DNA of 8,445 bases. Source: an uncultured Eggerthellaceae bacterium (GTDB lineage: Bacteria > Actinomycetota > Coriobacteriia > Coriobacteriales > Eggerthellaceae). The position numbers and the translations under genes are program-made. Under the pieces are notes generated by a model. The model saw nothing but the letters and a program-made list of their open reading frames with translations. It had not been told where the DNA came from and ran no database searches. Shown here one piece after another: positions 1-5,893 of the stretch (position 1 is its first letter; every line of letters begins with the position of its first letter). The stretch covers positions 1 to 8,445 of the forward strand of contig CAUEBO010000088.1 of the NCBI GenBank assembly GCA_958454405.1, in the 5' to 3' direction.

Positions 1-241
1 CTATGAGCGAGCCGATGTCGTACAGGTCCGACCGGGACCAGGGACGCCCGGCGAACGCGATCGCCCCCTCCGTCGGGCGCAGCATGCCGCAGATCATCTT
101 CAGCAGCGTCGATTTTCCCGCCCCATTCGGGCCGAGCAGCCCGTACACCGATCCTTCGGGCACATGCATCGAGGCGTCCAACACGGCGTCCTGCCCTTTG
201 AAGCGCTTCGAGAGCCCTTCGGTCTGCAAGAGGTATTCCAT
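1..241 (-). CDS. ABC transporter ATP-binding protein, lantibiotic/bacitracin-protection type (N-terminal part, cut by window edge)
   Basis: Only the first 80 codons are in the window; the gene runs off the left edge. The start ATG (241-239) is preceded by AAAGGA at 253-248, a 6-nt spacing. The protein opens with a typical ABC nucleotide-binding fold: a beta strand with 'TEGLSKRF', then the Walker A motif LLGPNGAGKST at residues 35-45, followed by 'MICGMLRPTEG'. The visible end, 'DLYDIGSLI', is where BcrA-type and lantibiotic-immunity ATPases read 'IGSLIE.PP.Y', which is why that subfamily is favoured. Such ATPases power a membrane permease that expels peptide antibiotics or other amphiphiles; the permease would be expected further left, outside the window. 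The Q-loop, signature motif and Walker B are not visible, so the subfamily call is an inference while ABC ATPase membership is secure. Confidence 0.88.
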   Translation of the reverse strand, partial: MEYLLQTEGLSKRFKGQDAVLDASMHVPEGSVYGLLGPNGAGKSTLLKMICGMLRPTEGAIAFAGRPWSRSDLYDIGSLI

Positions 242-261
242 CGCGCGTCCTTTCACATCCG

Positions 262-285
262 GCCCGCCGCGCGTTCGCGGCGGGC
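262..285 (-). other. GC-rich hairpin in the leader of the ABC ATPase gene
   Basis: A perfect 10-bp stem (262-271 with 276-285) encloses a 4-nt loop. It sits 8 nt upstream of the ABC gene's Shine-Dalgarno on the minus strand. No U-run follows on the minus strand, so it is not a classical terminator. It would be part of the 5' leader if transcription starts near the AT-rich patch at 318-340. Function unknown. Confidence 0.5.
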
Positions 286-321
286 GTTTCCTTCGCGGTT
301 CGAGCACCAGGATGCGCCCTT

Positions 322-327
322 ATTCTA
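322..327 (-). promoter_or_regulatory. Possible -10 element for the ABC ATPase gene
   Basis: TAGAAT on the minus strand lies in a short AT-rich island (about 318-340) within an otherwise GC-rich divergent spacer. No convincing -35 hexamer lies 16-18 nt upstream, so the call is weak or the promoter needs an activator, as is common for two-component-controlled peptide-resistance transporters. The spacer 242-482 otherwise holds the leader hairpin and the promoter of the plus-strand gene; no further gene is seen in it. Confidence 0.3.
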
Positions 328-442
328 AAGAACCGTTAAAGGTCCGCGGGAATGCTTCGCGGGCGCACGTCCGGCCGATGCGGCGTCGGGCGGCATGCGA
401 GGCGCGCGGGCGACGACCTGCTTCGCCCGCGCGCCTTTGGAG

Positions 443-448
443 TACAAT
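443..448 (+). promoter_or_regulatory. Putative -10 element for the flavin-reductase-like gene
   Basis: TACAAT lies 34 nt before the start codon at 483. The same hexamer recurs before the gene at 6431, which supports it as a real -10. No good -35 match is seen at 16-19 nt spacing. Confidence 0.4.
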
Positions 449-482
449 GCGGGAAACGAAATCCGATGCGAAGGAGCGTCCT

Positions 483-983
483 ATGAGGGAAATCGACGCG
501 AGCGATCTCGACTGCAACGTGTTCGACCTGATCGGCTCGAAATGGATGCTGGTCACGGCCGGCGACGAGCAGGGCTCGAACACCATGACGGCAAGCTGGG
601 GCGGCCTCGGCGTCATCTGGGGGAAGCCCTCGGCGACGGTCTACCTGCGCCCGCAGCGCTACACCAAGGAGTTCGTGGACGCGCAGGATTCCTTCTCGCT
701 CAGCTTCTTCCAGGAAGGGTTCCGCAAGGAGCTCGCCTACCTGGGCGGCGTGTCGGGGCGCGACGAGGACAAGATCGCGAAAGCGGGCCTCACGACGGCC
801 TTCGCGGACGGGACGCCGTACTTCGAGGAGGCCTCGCTCGTGCTCGTGTGCCGCAAGGCCTACGCGCAGGCGTTCGAGGAGAGCTGCTTCATGGACGGGG
901 ACGCGCTCGCGCAGTGGTATCCGGAGAAGGACCTGCACACCCTCTACATCGGCTCCATCGAGAAGGTGCTCGTGAAGGACTAG
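483..983 (+). CDS. Flavin reductase-like FMN-binding protein (flavoredoxin family)
   Basis: A 166-residue cytoplasmic protein. ATG 483 follows AAGGAG at 471-476 with 6-nt spacing; although the frame is open further upstream, nothing there resembles a protein. The pattern 'NTMTASWGGLGVIWGKPSATVYLRPQRYTKEFV' spans residues 33-65 in pieces: NTMTASWG (33-40) is the flavin-contacting segment and RPQRYTKEF (56-64) is the conserved strand-helix turn of the flavin-reductase-like split-barrel domain. The family binds FMN and acts as a flavoredoxin or NAD(P)H:flavin oxidoreductase; many members in anaerobes simply carry electrons. The length equals the usual single-domain size, with no signal peptide or membrane segment. 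Two Cys residues (11 and 123) and Cys135 are not in a metal-site pattern. The natural electron partner cannot be read from the sequence. It is monocistronic, divergent from the ABC gene and convergent with the release-factor-like gene. Confidence 0.87.
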   Translation: MREIDASDLDCNVFDLIGSKWMLVTAGDEQGSNTMTASWGGLGVIWGKPSATVYLRPQRYTKEFVDAQDSFSLSFFQEGFRKELAYLGGVSGRDEDKIAKAGLTTAFADGTPYFEEASLVLVCRKAYAQAFEESCFMDGDALAQWYPEKDLHTLYIGSIEKVLVKD

Positions 984-1008
984 GCGCCCGGCGTCCGGCG
1001 CCTAGTCC
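977..1008. terminator. Shared bidirectional hairpin between convergent genes
   Basis: A perfect 12-bp stem (977-988 with 997-1008) with an 8-nt loop. The plus-strand stop TAG (981-983) lies in one arm and the minus-strand stop (1004-1002) in the other, so both genes end with the same GAC-TAG codons inside the stem. No U-run follows on either side, so it may act as a weak or Rho-assisted terminator, or protect 3' ends. Confidence 0.6.
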
Positions 1009-1391
1009 TGGCCGTCCACGCGCCCGCGCAGCTGCTTGCTTCGGGCGCGGCGGCGCTTGTCGGCCAGGCGCCGCTCCCGAGCGCGCCGGGGCGGCTTCGT
1101 CGCGCGGCGCGGCGTCGGCGGCGCTGCGAGGCGCTCGAACGCCTCGCGCAGCTTGCGCAGGCACAGCTGACGGTTGCGGAACTGGCTGCGCGATTCTCGA
1201 CTGGTCACCGTGATGCCGCTCGGGCGGTGCGTCATGCGCACGGCCGAATCCGCGGTGTTCACGCACTGGCCGCCCGGGCCGCCCGCATGGAACGCCTGCA
1301 CGTCGCAGGCGCGCTCGATCTCCTCGAGCGGCTGGCGCGCGAATGCCGCGTAATCCCGGTATGTCAGGCCGTCGTCTTCCATATACGGCAT
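1002..1391 (-). CDS. Release-factor-like protein with GGQ motif (RF-1 domain; possible ribosome-rescue factor)
   Basis: A 129-residue protein consisting of just the peptidyl-tRNA hydrolase domain of class I release factors. Residues 37-50 (GGPGGQCVNTADSA) contain the catalytic GGQ at 40-42; in RF1/RF2 this reads GGQHVNTTDSAVR, so Cys43 replaces the usual His. 'THRPSGITV' and 'SRSQFRNRQ' follow as in the family. It lacks the codon-recognition domains of RF1/RF2. The C-terminal third (about 94-125) is strongly basic, as in ArfB/YaeJ, whose tail enters the empty mRNA channel of stalled ribosomes; a rescue role is therefore plausible but inferred. The start is uncertain: ATG 1391 has no good Shine-Dalgarno, and a promoter-like pair would start the transcript at the in-frame ATG 1382 (giving 126 residues). 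Confidence 0.82.
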   Translation of the reverse strand: MPYMEDDGLTYRDYAAFARQPLEEIERACDVQAFHAGGPGGQCVNTADSAVRMTHRPSGITVTSRESRSQFRNRQLCLRKLREAFERLAAPPTPRRATKPPRRARERRLADKRRRARSKQLRGRVDGQD

Positions 1392-1418
1392 TCTACCCGC
1401 ATGGAAGATTTTTGAAAA
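1390..1418 (-). promoter_or_regulatory. Putative promoter of the release-factor-like gene, implying a leaderless mRNA
   Basis: On the minus strand TTTTCA (1418-1413) and TAGAAT (1395-1390) are 17 nt apart. The expected transcription start, about 7-8 nt after the -10, falls at or next to the A of ATG 1382. That would explain why no Shine-Dalgarno is seen. Inference from spacing only. Confidence 0.4.
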
Positions 1419-1429
1419 ACTTCCATGCG
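1398..1429. repeat. Long inverted repeat in the divergent spacer
   Basis: Arms CGCATGGAAG (1398-1407) and CTTCCATGCG (1420-1429) are perfectly complementary over 10 bp. The 12-nt centre is A/T-rich and itself nearly symmetrical (TTTT and AAAA). It lies between the divergent release-factor-like and sigma-factor genes and overlaps the -35 and spacer of the putative minus-strand promoter. It could be an operator for one or both genes, or a hairpin. Confidence 0.6.
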
Positions 1430-1432
1430 CCC

Positions 1433-1462
1433 GTCACACGATCGGCGGCCCGCATGTCTAAT
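1433..1462 (+). promoter_or_regulatory. Weak candidate promoter of the sigma-factor operon
   Basis: GTCACA (1433-1438) and TCTAAT (1457-1462) are separated by 18 nt. Each hexamer is an imperfect match to the housekeeping consensus. The predicted start is around 1469, leaving a leader of about 14 nt that holds the Shine-Dalgarno. Confidence 0.3.
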
Positions 1463-1482
1463 GGAGGCAGGAGGTGCGAATC

Positions 1483-2376
1483 ATGACAGACGAAAACGCA
1501 TTGATCGACGCCGCGCTCGCTCATGACGAGGCGGCTTTGGGAGAGCTGCTCTCGCGCGTGCAGGACGACGTGTTCAACCTGGCGCTGCGAATGCTCGGCA
1601 CGGTGCCCGACGCCGAGGACGCGACGCAGGAGGTGCTCGCGAAGGCCATGACCAAGCTCGCGGGCTTCAGGAGAGAGAGCGCGTTTTCCACCTGGGTGTT
1701 CCGTATCGCGCTCAACCATCTGGCCACGTACCGCAAGGGGTTGTTCGCGCGGTTCCCGGTGAGCTTCGACATCTACGGCGAGGACATCGCCAGCGGGCGC
1801 GAACAGGACGTGCCCGACCTCTCCGCAGGCGTGGACCGAGGGCTGCTGGCGCGCGAGCTGAAGCTTTCGTGCATGAACGGCATGCTGCAATGCCTCGACG
1901 TGGACGGGCGCAGCGCGTTCGTGCTGGGCACGATGTTCAAGCTCGACAGCCGCGCGGCGGCGGATGCCCTGGGCATCACGCCCGAGGCGTACCGCCAACG
2001 CCTTTCGCGCGCGCGGGCCCGCATGGCGGAGTTCCTCTCCACGTACTGCGGCGTCGCGGGCAGCGGAGCGTGCCGGTGCGCCCGGCGCGTCGACTACGCC
2101 GTGGCGACGAGGCGCCTCGATCCCGCGCACCTCGATTGGCAGGGCCTGGAACCTGACGCAGGCGCTTCGGAAGGCTCTGCCGGGCCTCGGCCCGCAGCGG
2201 TTCGCGCCGCAGGCCCGGAGGCCGACCTCGAGGGAAAGGCGGATGCGATGGAGCGCCTCGACGACGCGGCCGGGATCTTCGCGTCGCTGCCGCGCTACCG
2301 CTGCCCCGATCGCGCGGCTTCGTTCGCCAAGGACCTGATCGCATCCGTCGACTTCAAGCAAGCCGTCGGCGACTGA
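1483..2376 (+). CDS. ECF-type RNA polymerase sigma factor with Cys-containing C-terminal extension
   Basis: A 297-residue protein. ATG 1483 follows AGGAGGT (1469-1475) at ideal spacing; an in-frame GTG at 1474 overlaps that site and is less likely. Region 2 covers about residues 24-86, with 'DAEDATQEVLAKAM' (core-binding/-10 helix) and 'FSTWVFRIALNHL'. Region 4, about 120-185, ends in the recognition helix 'ITPEAYRQRLSRARARM'. It lacks region 1.1 and region 3, as in ECF sigmas. After region 4 comes 'YCGVAGSGACRCARRV' (188-203), with Cys189, 197 and 199, then a low-complexity stretch (223-250) and a terminal 'FASLPRYRCPDRA' block with Cys274. From memory, similar CGL...CxC tails occur in other ECF groups and may bind metal or sense redox. 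No anti-sigma gene is adjacent, so control may reside in this tail. It is probably co-transcribed with the next gene, 24 nt downstream. Confidence 0.88.
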   Translation: MTDENALIDAALAHDEAALGELLSRVQDDVFNLALRMLGTVPDAEDATQEVLAKAMTKLAGFRRESAFSTWVFRIALNHLATYRKGLFARFPVSFDIYGEDIASGREQDVPDLSAGVDRGLLARELKLSCMNGMLQCLDVDGRSAFVLGTMFKLDSRAAADALGITPEAYRQRLSRARARMAEFLSTYCGVAGSGACRCARRVDYAVATRRLDPAHLDWQGLEPDAGASEGSAGPRPAAVRAAGPEADLEGKADAMERLDDAAGIFASLPRYRCPDRAASFAKDLIASVDFKQAVGD

Positions 2377-2400
2377 CCCCTCTTGGAAGGAGACGCACCC

Positions 2401-3081
2401 ATGGACATGGAAGGCGCCTTGGCGTACTTGTCCGACCTCGAACGGCACAACGATCGCACCTGGTTCCACGACACGAAGGCCCGTCGCCTCGAGGCGCAGC
2501 GGGCGTTCGAAGGACTGCTGGCCGACCTCATCGAGCGCATCGGAGCGTTCGATCCGTCCGTGCGCGGACAGGATCCGAAGTCGCTCACGTTCAAGCTTCC
2601 CCGCGACACGCGCTTCTCGCGCGACAAATCGCCCTACAATCCCTCCCTGCGGGCGCATATCGGGCCGGCCGGCAAACTGCCCGTCCCCGTGGGATACTAC
2701 CTGATGGTCCAGCCCGGCGGCCGGTCGTTCCTTGGCGGCGGCCTGTTCTCTCCCCAGTTCAAGGACGCGACCGCGCGCATCCGGCGCGCAATAGCCGACC
2801 AGGGCGACGAATGGGAGCGCATCGTCGACGATCCCGCGTTCGCCGAGCGCTTCCGCGTGGAGGGCGAAGCGCTCAAACGCGTGCCGCCCGGATTCGAGCC
2901 CGACCACCCGCAGGCCGCCTGGCTCAAGCACAAGAGCTGGTACATCGAGTGCCGGCAAGCCGACGAGGAGGTAGCCTCGCCCGGATTCCCCGCTTCGGCC
3001 GCCGAGGCGTTCGAGCGCATGCAGCCCTTCAACGCGTTCCTCAACCGGGCGCTGGAGGGATTCGAGATGCCGCAGCGCTGA
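2401..3081 (+). CDS. DUF2461 domain-containing protein
   Basis: A 226-residue protein. ATG 2401 is preceded by GGAAGGAG (2385-2392). The family signature is clear along the whole length: 'YLSDLERHNDRTWFHDTKAR' near the start (residues 9-28), 'LTFKLPRDTRFSRDKSPYN' in the middle with the invariant RFSRDKSPY core, 'GYYLMVQPGG.SFLGGGLF' and 'LKHKSWYIEC' further on. Length matches the family norm of about 220, so the gene looks intact. The biochemical function of DUF2461 is not established; members are soluble, with no catalytic motif I can assign. The gene follows the sigma factor by 24 nt and likely shares its transcript, which may mean it is made under the same stress condition. Two hairpins follow the stop codon. 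Confidence 0.9.
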   Translation: MDMEGALAYLSDLERHNDRTWFHDTKARRLEAQRAFEGLLADLIERIGAFDPSVRGQDPKSLTFKLPRDTRFSRDKSPYNPSLRAHIGPAGKLPVPVGYYLMVQPGGRSFLGGGLFSPQFKDATARIRRAIADQGDEWERIVDDPAFAERFRVEGEALKRVPPGFEPDHPQAAWLKHKSWYIECRQADEEVASPGFPASAAEAFERMQPFNAFLNRALEGFEMPQR

Positions 3082-3093
3082 GCGGAGGGCTCG

Positions 3094-3124
3094 GCCGAAG
3101 CCCGGCGGCCGACCGGGCTTCGGC
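3094..3124 (+). terminator. Hairpin terminator after the DUF2461 gene
   Basis: A perfect 12-bp stem (3094-3105 with 3113-3124) and a 7-nt loop begin 13 nt after the stop codon. It lacks a U-run. Its place between convergent genes supports a termination or 3'-end role. Confidence 0.6.
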
Positions 3125-3126
3125 AA

Positions 3127-3162
3127 GCGCGCCGCCCCTTTCCGAAAAGCAGGGCGGCGCGC
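3127..3162 (-). terminator. Hairpin terminator after copA
   Basis: An 11-bp GC stem (3127-3137 with 3152-3162) is extended by CTTT/AAAG around a 4-nt loop, with a 2-nt bulge. It starts 3 nt beyond the copA stop codon (TAA, 3167-3165). The symmetrical placement next to the preceding hairpin suggests one terminator for each converging transcript. Confidence 0.6.
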
Positions 3163-3164
3163 CG

Positions 3165-3374
3165 TTACGCGATGCCCTTGACCTCGTAGCCCGCGTCCGC
3201 CACGGCGGCGCTCAACGCCTCGTCGGCTACGTCGTGCGACAGCTTCGCGCAGGCGGTGCCGGCGTCGAGGTCCACGACCGCCTCCTCCACGCCGTCGACG
3301 CCCTCGAGCGCCTTCTTCACATGCGCCACGCAGTGCGCGCACATCATGCCTTCGACCGCAAGCGTTTTCTCCAT
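3165..3374 (-). CDS. copZ: Candidate internal product: free CopZ-like copper chaperone (69 aa) within the copA frame
   Basis: Inside copA, in the same frame, ATG 3374-3372 is preceded by AAAGGAG (3387-3381) with 6-nt spacing, as good as any ribosome site in the window. Starting there gives exactly one 69-residue HMA domain, the normal size of a free CopZ: MEKTLAVEGMMCAHC with Cys12 and Cys15, then the usual beta-alpha-beta pattern ending in 'AGYEVKGIA'. Free chaperones of this type hand Cu(I) to the pump and to CsoR. Two readings fit: an ancestral separate copZ was joined to copA by loss of the copA stop while its start signal remains in use, or the site is a silent relic. Expression as a separate protein is an inference. 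Confidence 0.55.
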   Translation of the reverse strand: MEKTLAVEGMMCAHCVAHVKKALEGVDGVEEAVVDLDAGTACAKLSHDVADEALSAAVADAGYEVKGIA

Positions 3375-5795
3375 GACGATCTCCTTTCGTCCGGGTGCGC
3401 TCGCACCCTCGCCGTTCTCCTCTTCCGCATCGCTCGCAAAAACGGCGGGCGGGCGCGTCGATGCCGCGCCGCCGTCCATGCCGCCGGTTCCTCCCGCCGT
3501 CGGGAAGCCCGGCTTCCAGCCCCGCAGCCTCAGCGCGTTCGACACCACGCACACCGAGCTCAGGCTCATGGCCGCAGCCGCGATCATGGGATTCAGGTCC
3601 ACGCCTGCGAACGACAGCGCGCCGGCCGCCAGCGGGATGCACAGGGCGTTGTAGACGAGCGCCCAGAACAGGTTCTGCTTGATGTTGCGCAGCGTCGCGC
3701 GCGAGAGCTGGATGGCCGCGGGCACGTCAAGCAGGTCGCTTCGCATCAGCACGATGTCTGCGCTCTCGATGGCCACGTCGGTGCCGGCCCCGATGGCGAT
3801 GCCGACGTCGGCGCGGGCGAGCGCCGGCGCGTCGTTGATGCCGTCGCCCACCATGGCCACCTTGCCCTGTTCGGCCAGGCGGCGGATCTCGCGTTCCTTG
3901 CCGTCCGGCAGCACGCCGGCGATGACCTCGTCGGCGCCCACCTCGCGCTGGATGGCGGCCGCCGTGCGCTCATTGTCGCCGGTCAGCATGACCGTGCGGA
4001 TGCCCATGCCCTTCAGCGCGGCGAAAGCGGCGGCGCTCGACGGCTTCACCGTGTCGGCCACGGCCACCACGCCCAGAAGCTCGCCGTCCTGGGCGAAGAA
4101 CAAAGGCGTCTTGCCCTCGTCGGCCAGCGCGCGGGCCGTTTCGTCGAAGGCCCCCGCCGCGACGCCGCGCGCCTCCATCATGCGCAGGTTGCCGGCAAGC
4201 GACGGGCGGTCGTCCACGAGCGCCGCGACCCCTTCTCCGGGCACTTGCTTGAAGTCCTCCACCAGCAGCGGATAGGCCTTCTGCTCGCGGGCGTAGGCGC
4301 ATACGGCGCGCGCCAGCGGATGCTCGGAGCGGCCCTCGATGGACACCGCCAACTCCAGCAGGCGCTCGCGATCCGCGCCTTCGGCGCACAGCACGTCGGT
4401 GACGCTGGGAGCGCCCTGCGTCACCGTGCCGGTCTTGTCCAGCACGACGGTGCGCACGTCGTGGGCGGTTTCAAGCGCTTCGGCCGACTTGATGAGGATG
4501 CCGCTTTGCGCCCCGCGCCCCGTGCCCACCATGATGGCCGTGGGCGTTGCCAGGCCGAGCGCGCACGGACACGAGATGACCAGCACCGATATGGCATGCG
4601 AAAGAGCCGTTTCCAGCGACGGTCCAACGAGCGCCCACACGGCGAACGTCGCGACCGCGATGACGATGACCACCGGAACGAACACGCCCGATATCTTGTC
4701 GGCGATCTTCTCGATGGGGGCCTTCGTGGAGGTGGCCTCGTCCACGAGGCGGATGATGCCGGCCAGCGCAGTGTCGTCGCCCACGCGGTCGGCGCGCATA
4801 GTGAACCATCCGGTGCTGTTCAGGGTGGCGCCGGTCACGCGGTCGCCCGGGCGCTTGTCCACCGGCACGCTCTCGCCGGTGATCACCGACTCGTCCAGCG
4901 TGCCCGAGCCCTCGAGCAGCGTGCCGTCCACGGGAACGCTCTCGCCGGCCTTCACCACCAGCACGTCACCGGCGCGCACGGCTTCGACGGGCACGCGCTC
5001 CTCCACGCCGTTTGCGAGCCGCACGGCCTCCTTGGGCGCAAGGTCCACGAGCTTCGCGATGGCGTCGGTGGTCCTGCCCTTCGCGCGCGCCTCGAAGTAC
5101 TTGCCCAGCGTGATGAGCGTGAGGATCATGGCGGCCGACTCGAAGTACAGGTCCATGGCCGCCGCATGGGAGGCGTGCAGGTCGCCCGCTCCCAGCGCGA
5201 TGCCGATCTTGTAGATGGCGAAAACGCCGTACACCGTGGCGGCCGTGGAACCCAGCGCGATGAGCGAGTCCATGTTGGGCGAACCGTGGACGAGCGTCCT
5301 GAAGCCCACGCGGAAGAACCTGAAGTTCACGAACACGACGGGGATGAGCAGGAGGAACTGCGTGAACGCGAACACGAGCACGTTGCGGTCGCCCAGGAAG
5401 AGCCCCGGCAGCGGCCATCCGAACATGCGTCCCATGGACAAGTAGAACAGCGGGACCGTGAACGCGGCCGACACGACGAGGCGCATGCGCACCTGCTTGG
5501 CCTCGGCGGCCGCATCCGCCACGGGGCGCGCCTGCGCCGCACGGCTCGCGGCGCCGGACACGGCCTGCCCATCGGCCGGGACGCGCGCGGCCGCCCCGTA
5601 GCCCGCTTTGCCCACGGCAGCCTCGACGGCGGCTGCGCCCGCTGCGCCCGCGCCGCCTGCGAACGTGACGTCCATGCTGTTCTTCAGCAGGTTCACTGCC
5701 ACGTCGTCGACGCCAGGGACGCTCCGCGCCGCCTTTTCCACGCGCGCGGAGCACGCCGCGCACGTCATGCCGGTTATGTCGAACGTCTGCTTCAT
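3165..5795 (-). CDS. copA: Copper-exporting P1B-type ATPase CopA fused to a C-terminal CopZ-like chaperone domain
   Basis: An 876-residue membrane pump that uses ATP to export Cu(I). ATG 5795 follows GAAAGGAT; an in-frame TTG at 5810 overlaps that site and is rejected. Order: N-terminal heavy-metal domain with GMTCAAC (Cys12, Cys15); Ala-rich linker; four membrane helices (about 103-234); actuator TGES (306-309); two helices with the CPC metal site (409-411); phosphorylation DKTGT (Asp453); SEHP (490-493, typical of P1B pumps); GEGV (520-523); TGDN (605-608) and GDGIND (650-655); last two helices with YN (715-716) and MSLSS (743-747). The CPC, YN and MxxSS set specifies Cu(I). Unusually, after the last helix comes a linker rich in Gly, Ala and acid residues (about 760-807) and then a complete second HMA domain (808-876, GMMCAHC). 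No stop or frameshift separates them. It is downstream of csoR by 98 nt, presumably one operon. Confidence 0.95.
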   Translation of the reverse strand: MKQTFDITGMTCAACSARVEKAARSVPGVDDVAVNLLKNSMDVTFAGGAGAAGAAAVEAAVGKAGYGAAARVPADGQAVSGAASRAAQARPVADAAAEAKQVRMRLVVSAAFTVPLFYLSMGRMFGWPLPGLFLGDRNVLVFAFTQFLLLIPVVFVNFRFFRVGFRTLVHGSPNMDSLIALGSTAATVYGVFAIYKIGIALGAGDLHASHAAAMDLYFESAAMILTLITLGKYFEARAKGRTTDAIAKLVDLAPKEAVRLANGVEERVPVEAVRAGDVLVVKAGESVPVDGTLLEGSGTLDESVITGESVPVDKRPGDRVTGATLNSTGWFTMRADRVGDDTALAGIIRLVDEATSTKAPIEKIADKISGVFVPVVIVIAVATFAVWALVGPSLETALSHAISVLVISCPCALGLATPTAIMVGTGRGAQSGILIKSAEALETAHDVRTVVLDKTGTVTQGAPSVTDVLCAEGADRERLLELAVSIEGRSEHPLARAVCAYAREQKAYPLLVEDFKQVPGEGVAALVDDRPSLAGNLRMMEARGVAAGAFDETARALADEGKTPLFFAQDGELLGVVAVADTVKPSSAAAFAALKGMGIRTVMLTGDNERTAAAIQREVGADEVIAGVLPDGKEREIRRLAEQGKVAMVGDGINDAPALARADVGIAIGAGTDVAIESADIVLMRSDLLDVPAAIQLSRATLRNIKQNLFWALVYNALCIPLAAGALSFAGVDLNPMIAAAAMSLSSVCVVSNALRLRGWKPGFPTAGGTGGMDGGAASTRPPAVFASDAEEENGEGASAPGRKEIVMEKTLAVEGMMCAHCVAHVKKALEGVDGVEEAVVDLDAGTACAKLSHDVADEALSAAVADAGYEVKGIA

Positions 5796-5893
5796 CGGTA
5801 TCCTTTCCAACGGCGGACGCGCGCCTCAAGCGCTGGAGGGCGTTTTCCGAGCGGAAACGTCCGCTGCGCGCCGACTCGCCGCCGCTTCGTCGA
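5796..5893 (-). other. csoR-copA intercistronic spacer
   Basis: The 98-nt spacer contains no gene. It holds a bulged short hairpin at 5841-5859 and a 7-bp outer pairing (5813-5819 with 5858-5864), then the copA Shine-Dalgarno at about 5800-5807. I see no convincing second promoter, so copA is taken to be transcribed from the csoR promoter; the hairpin might set relative amounts. Confidence 0.4.

Noticed and set aside
3..482. Upstream extension of the flavin-reductase-like frame to position 3
   Set aside because: This stretch is antisense to the ABC ATPase and then crosses the promoter region; the Shine-Dalgarno and family homology start at 483.
3165..3374. Separate copZ gene made by a frameshift or independent transcript
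   Set aside because: It is in the same frame as copA with no intervening stop, and no promoter is evident just upstream; it is listed only as a possible internal translation product.
1393..3642. Long minus-strand open frame (749 codons) opposite the sigma factor and DUF2461 genes
   Set aside because: It overlaps two well-supported plus-strand genes and the 3' part of copA; its composition is that of a shadow frame and it has no ribosome site.
5796..5810. TTG at 5810 as the copA start
   Set aside because: It overlaps the Shine-Dalgarno that serves ATG 5795, and the HMA domain starts right after the ATG.
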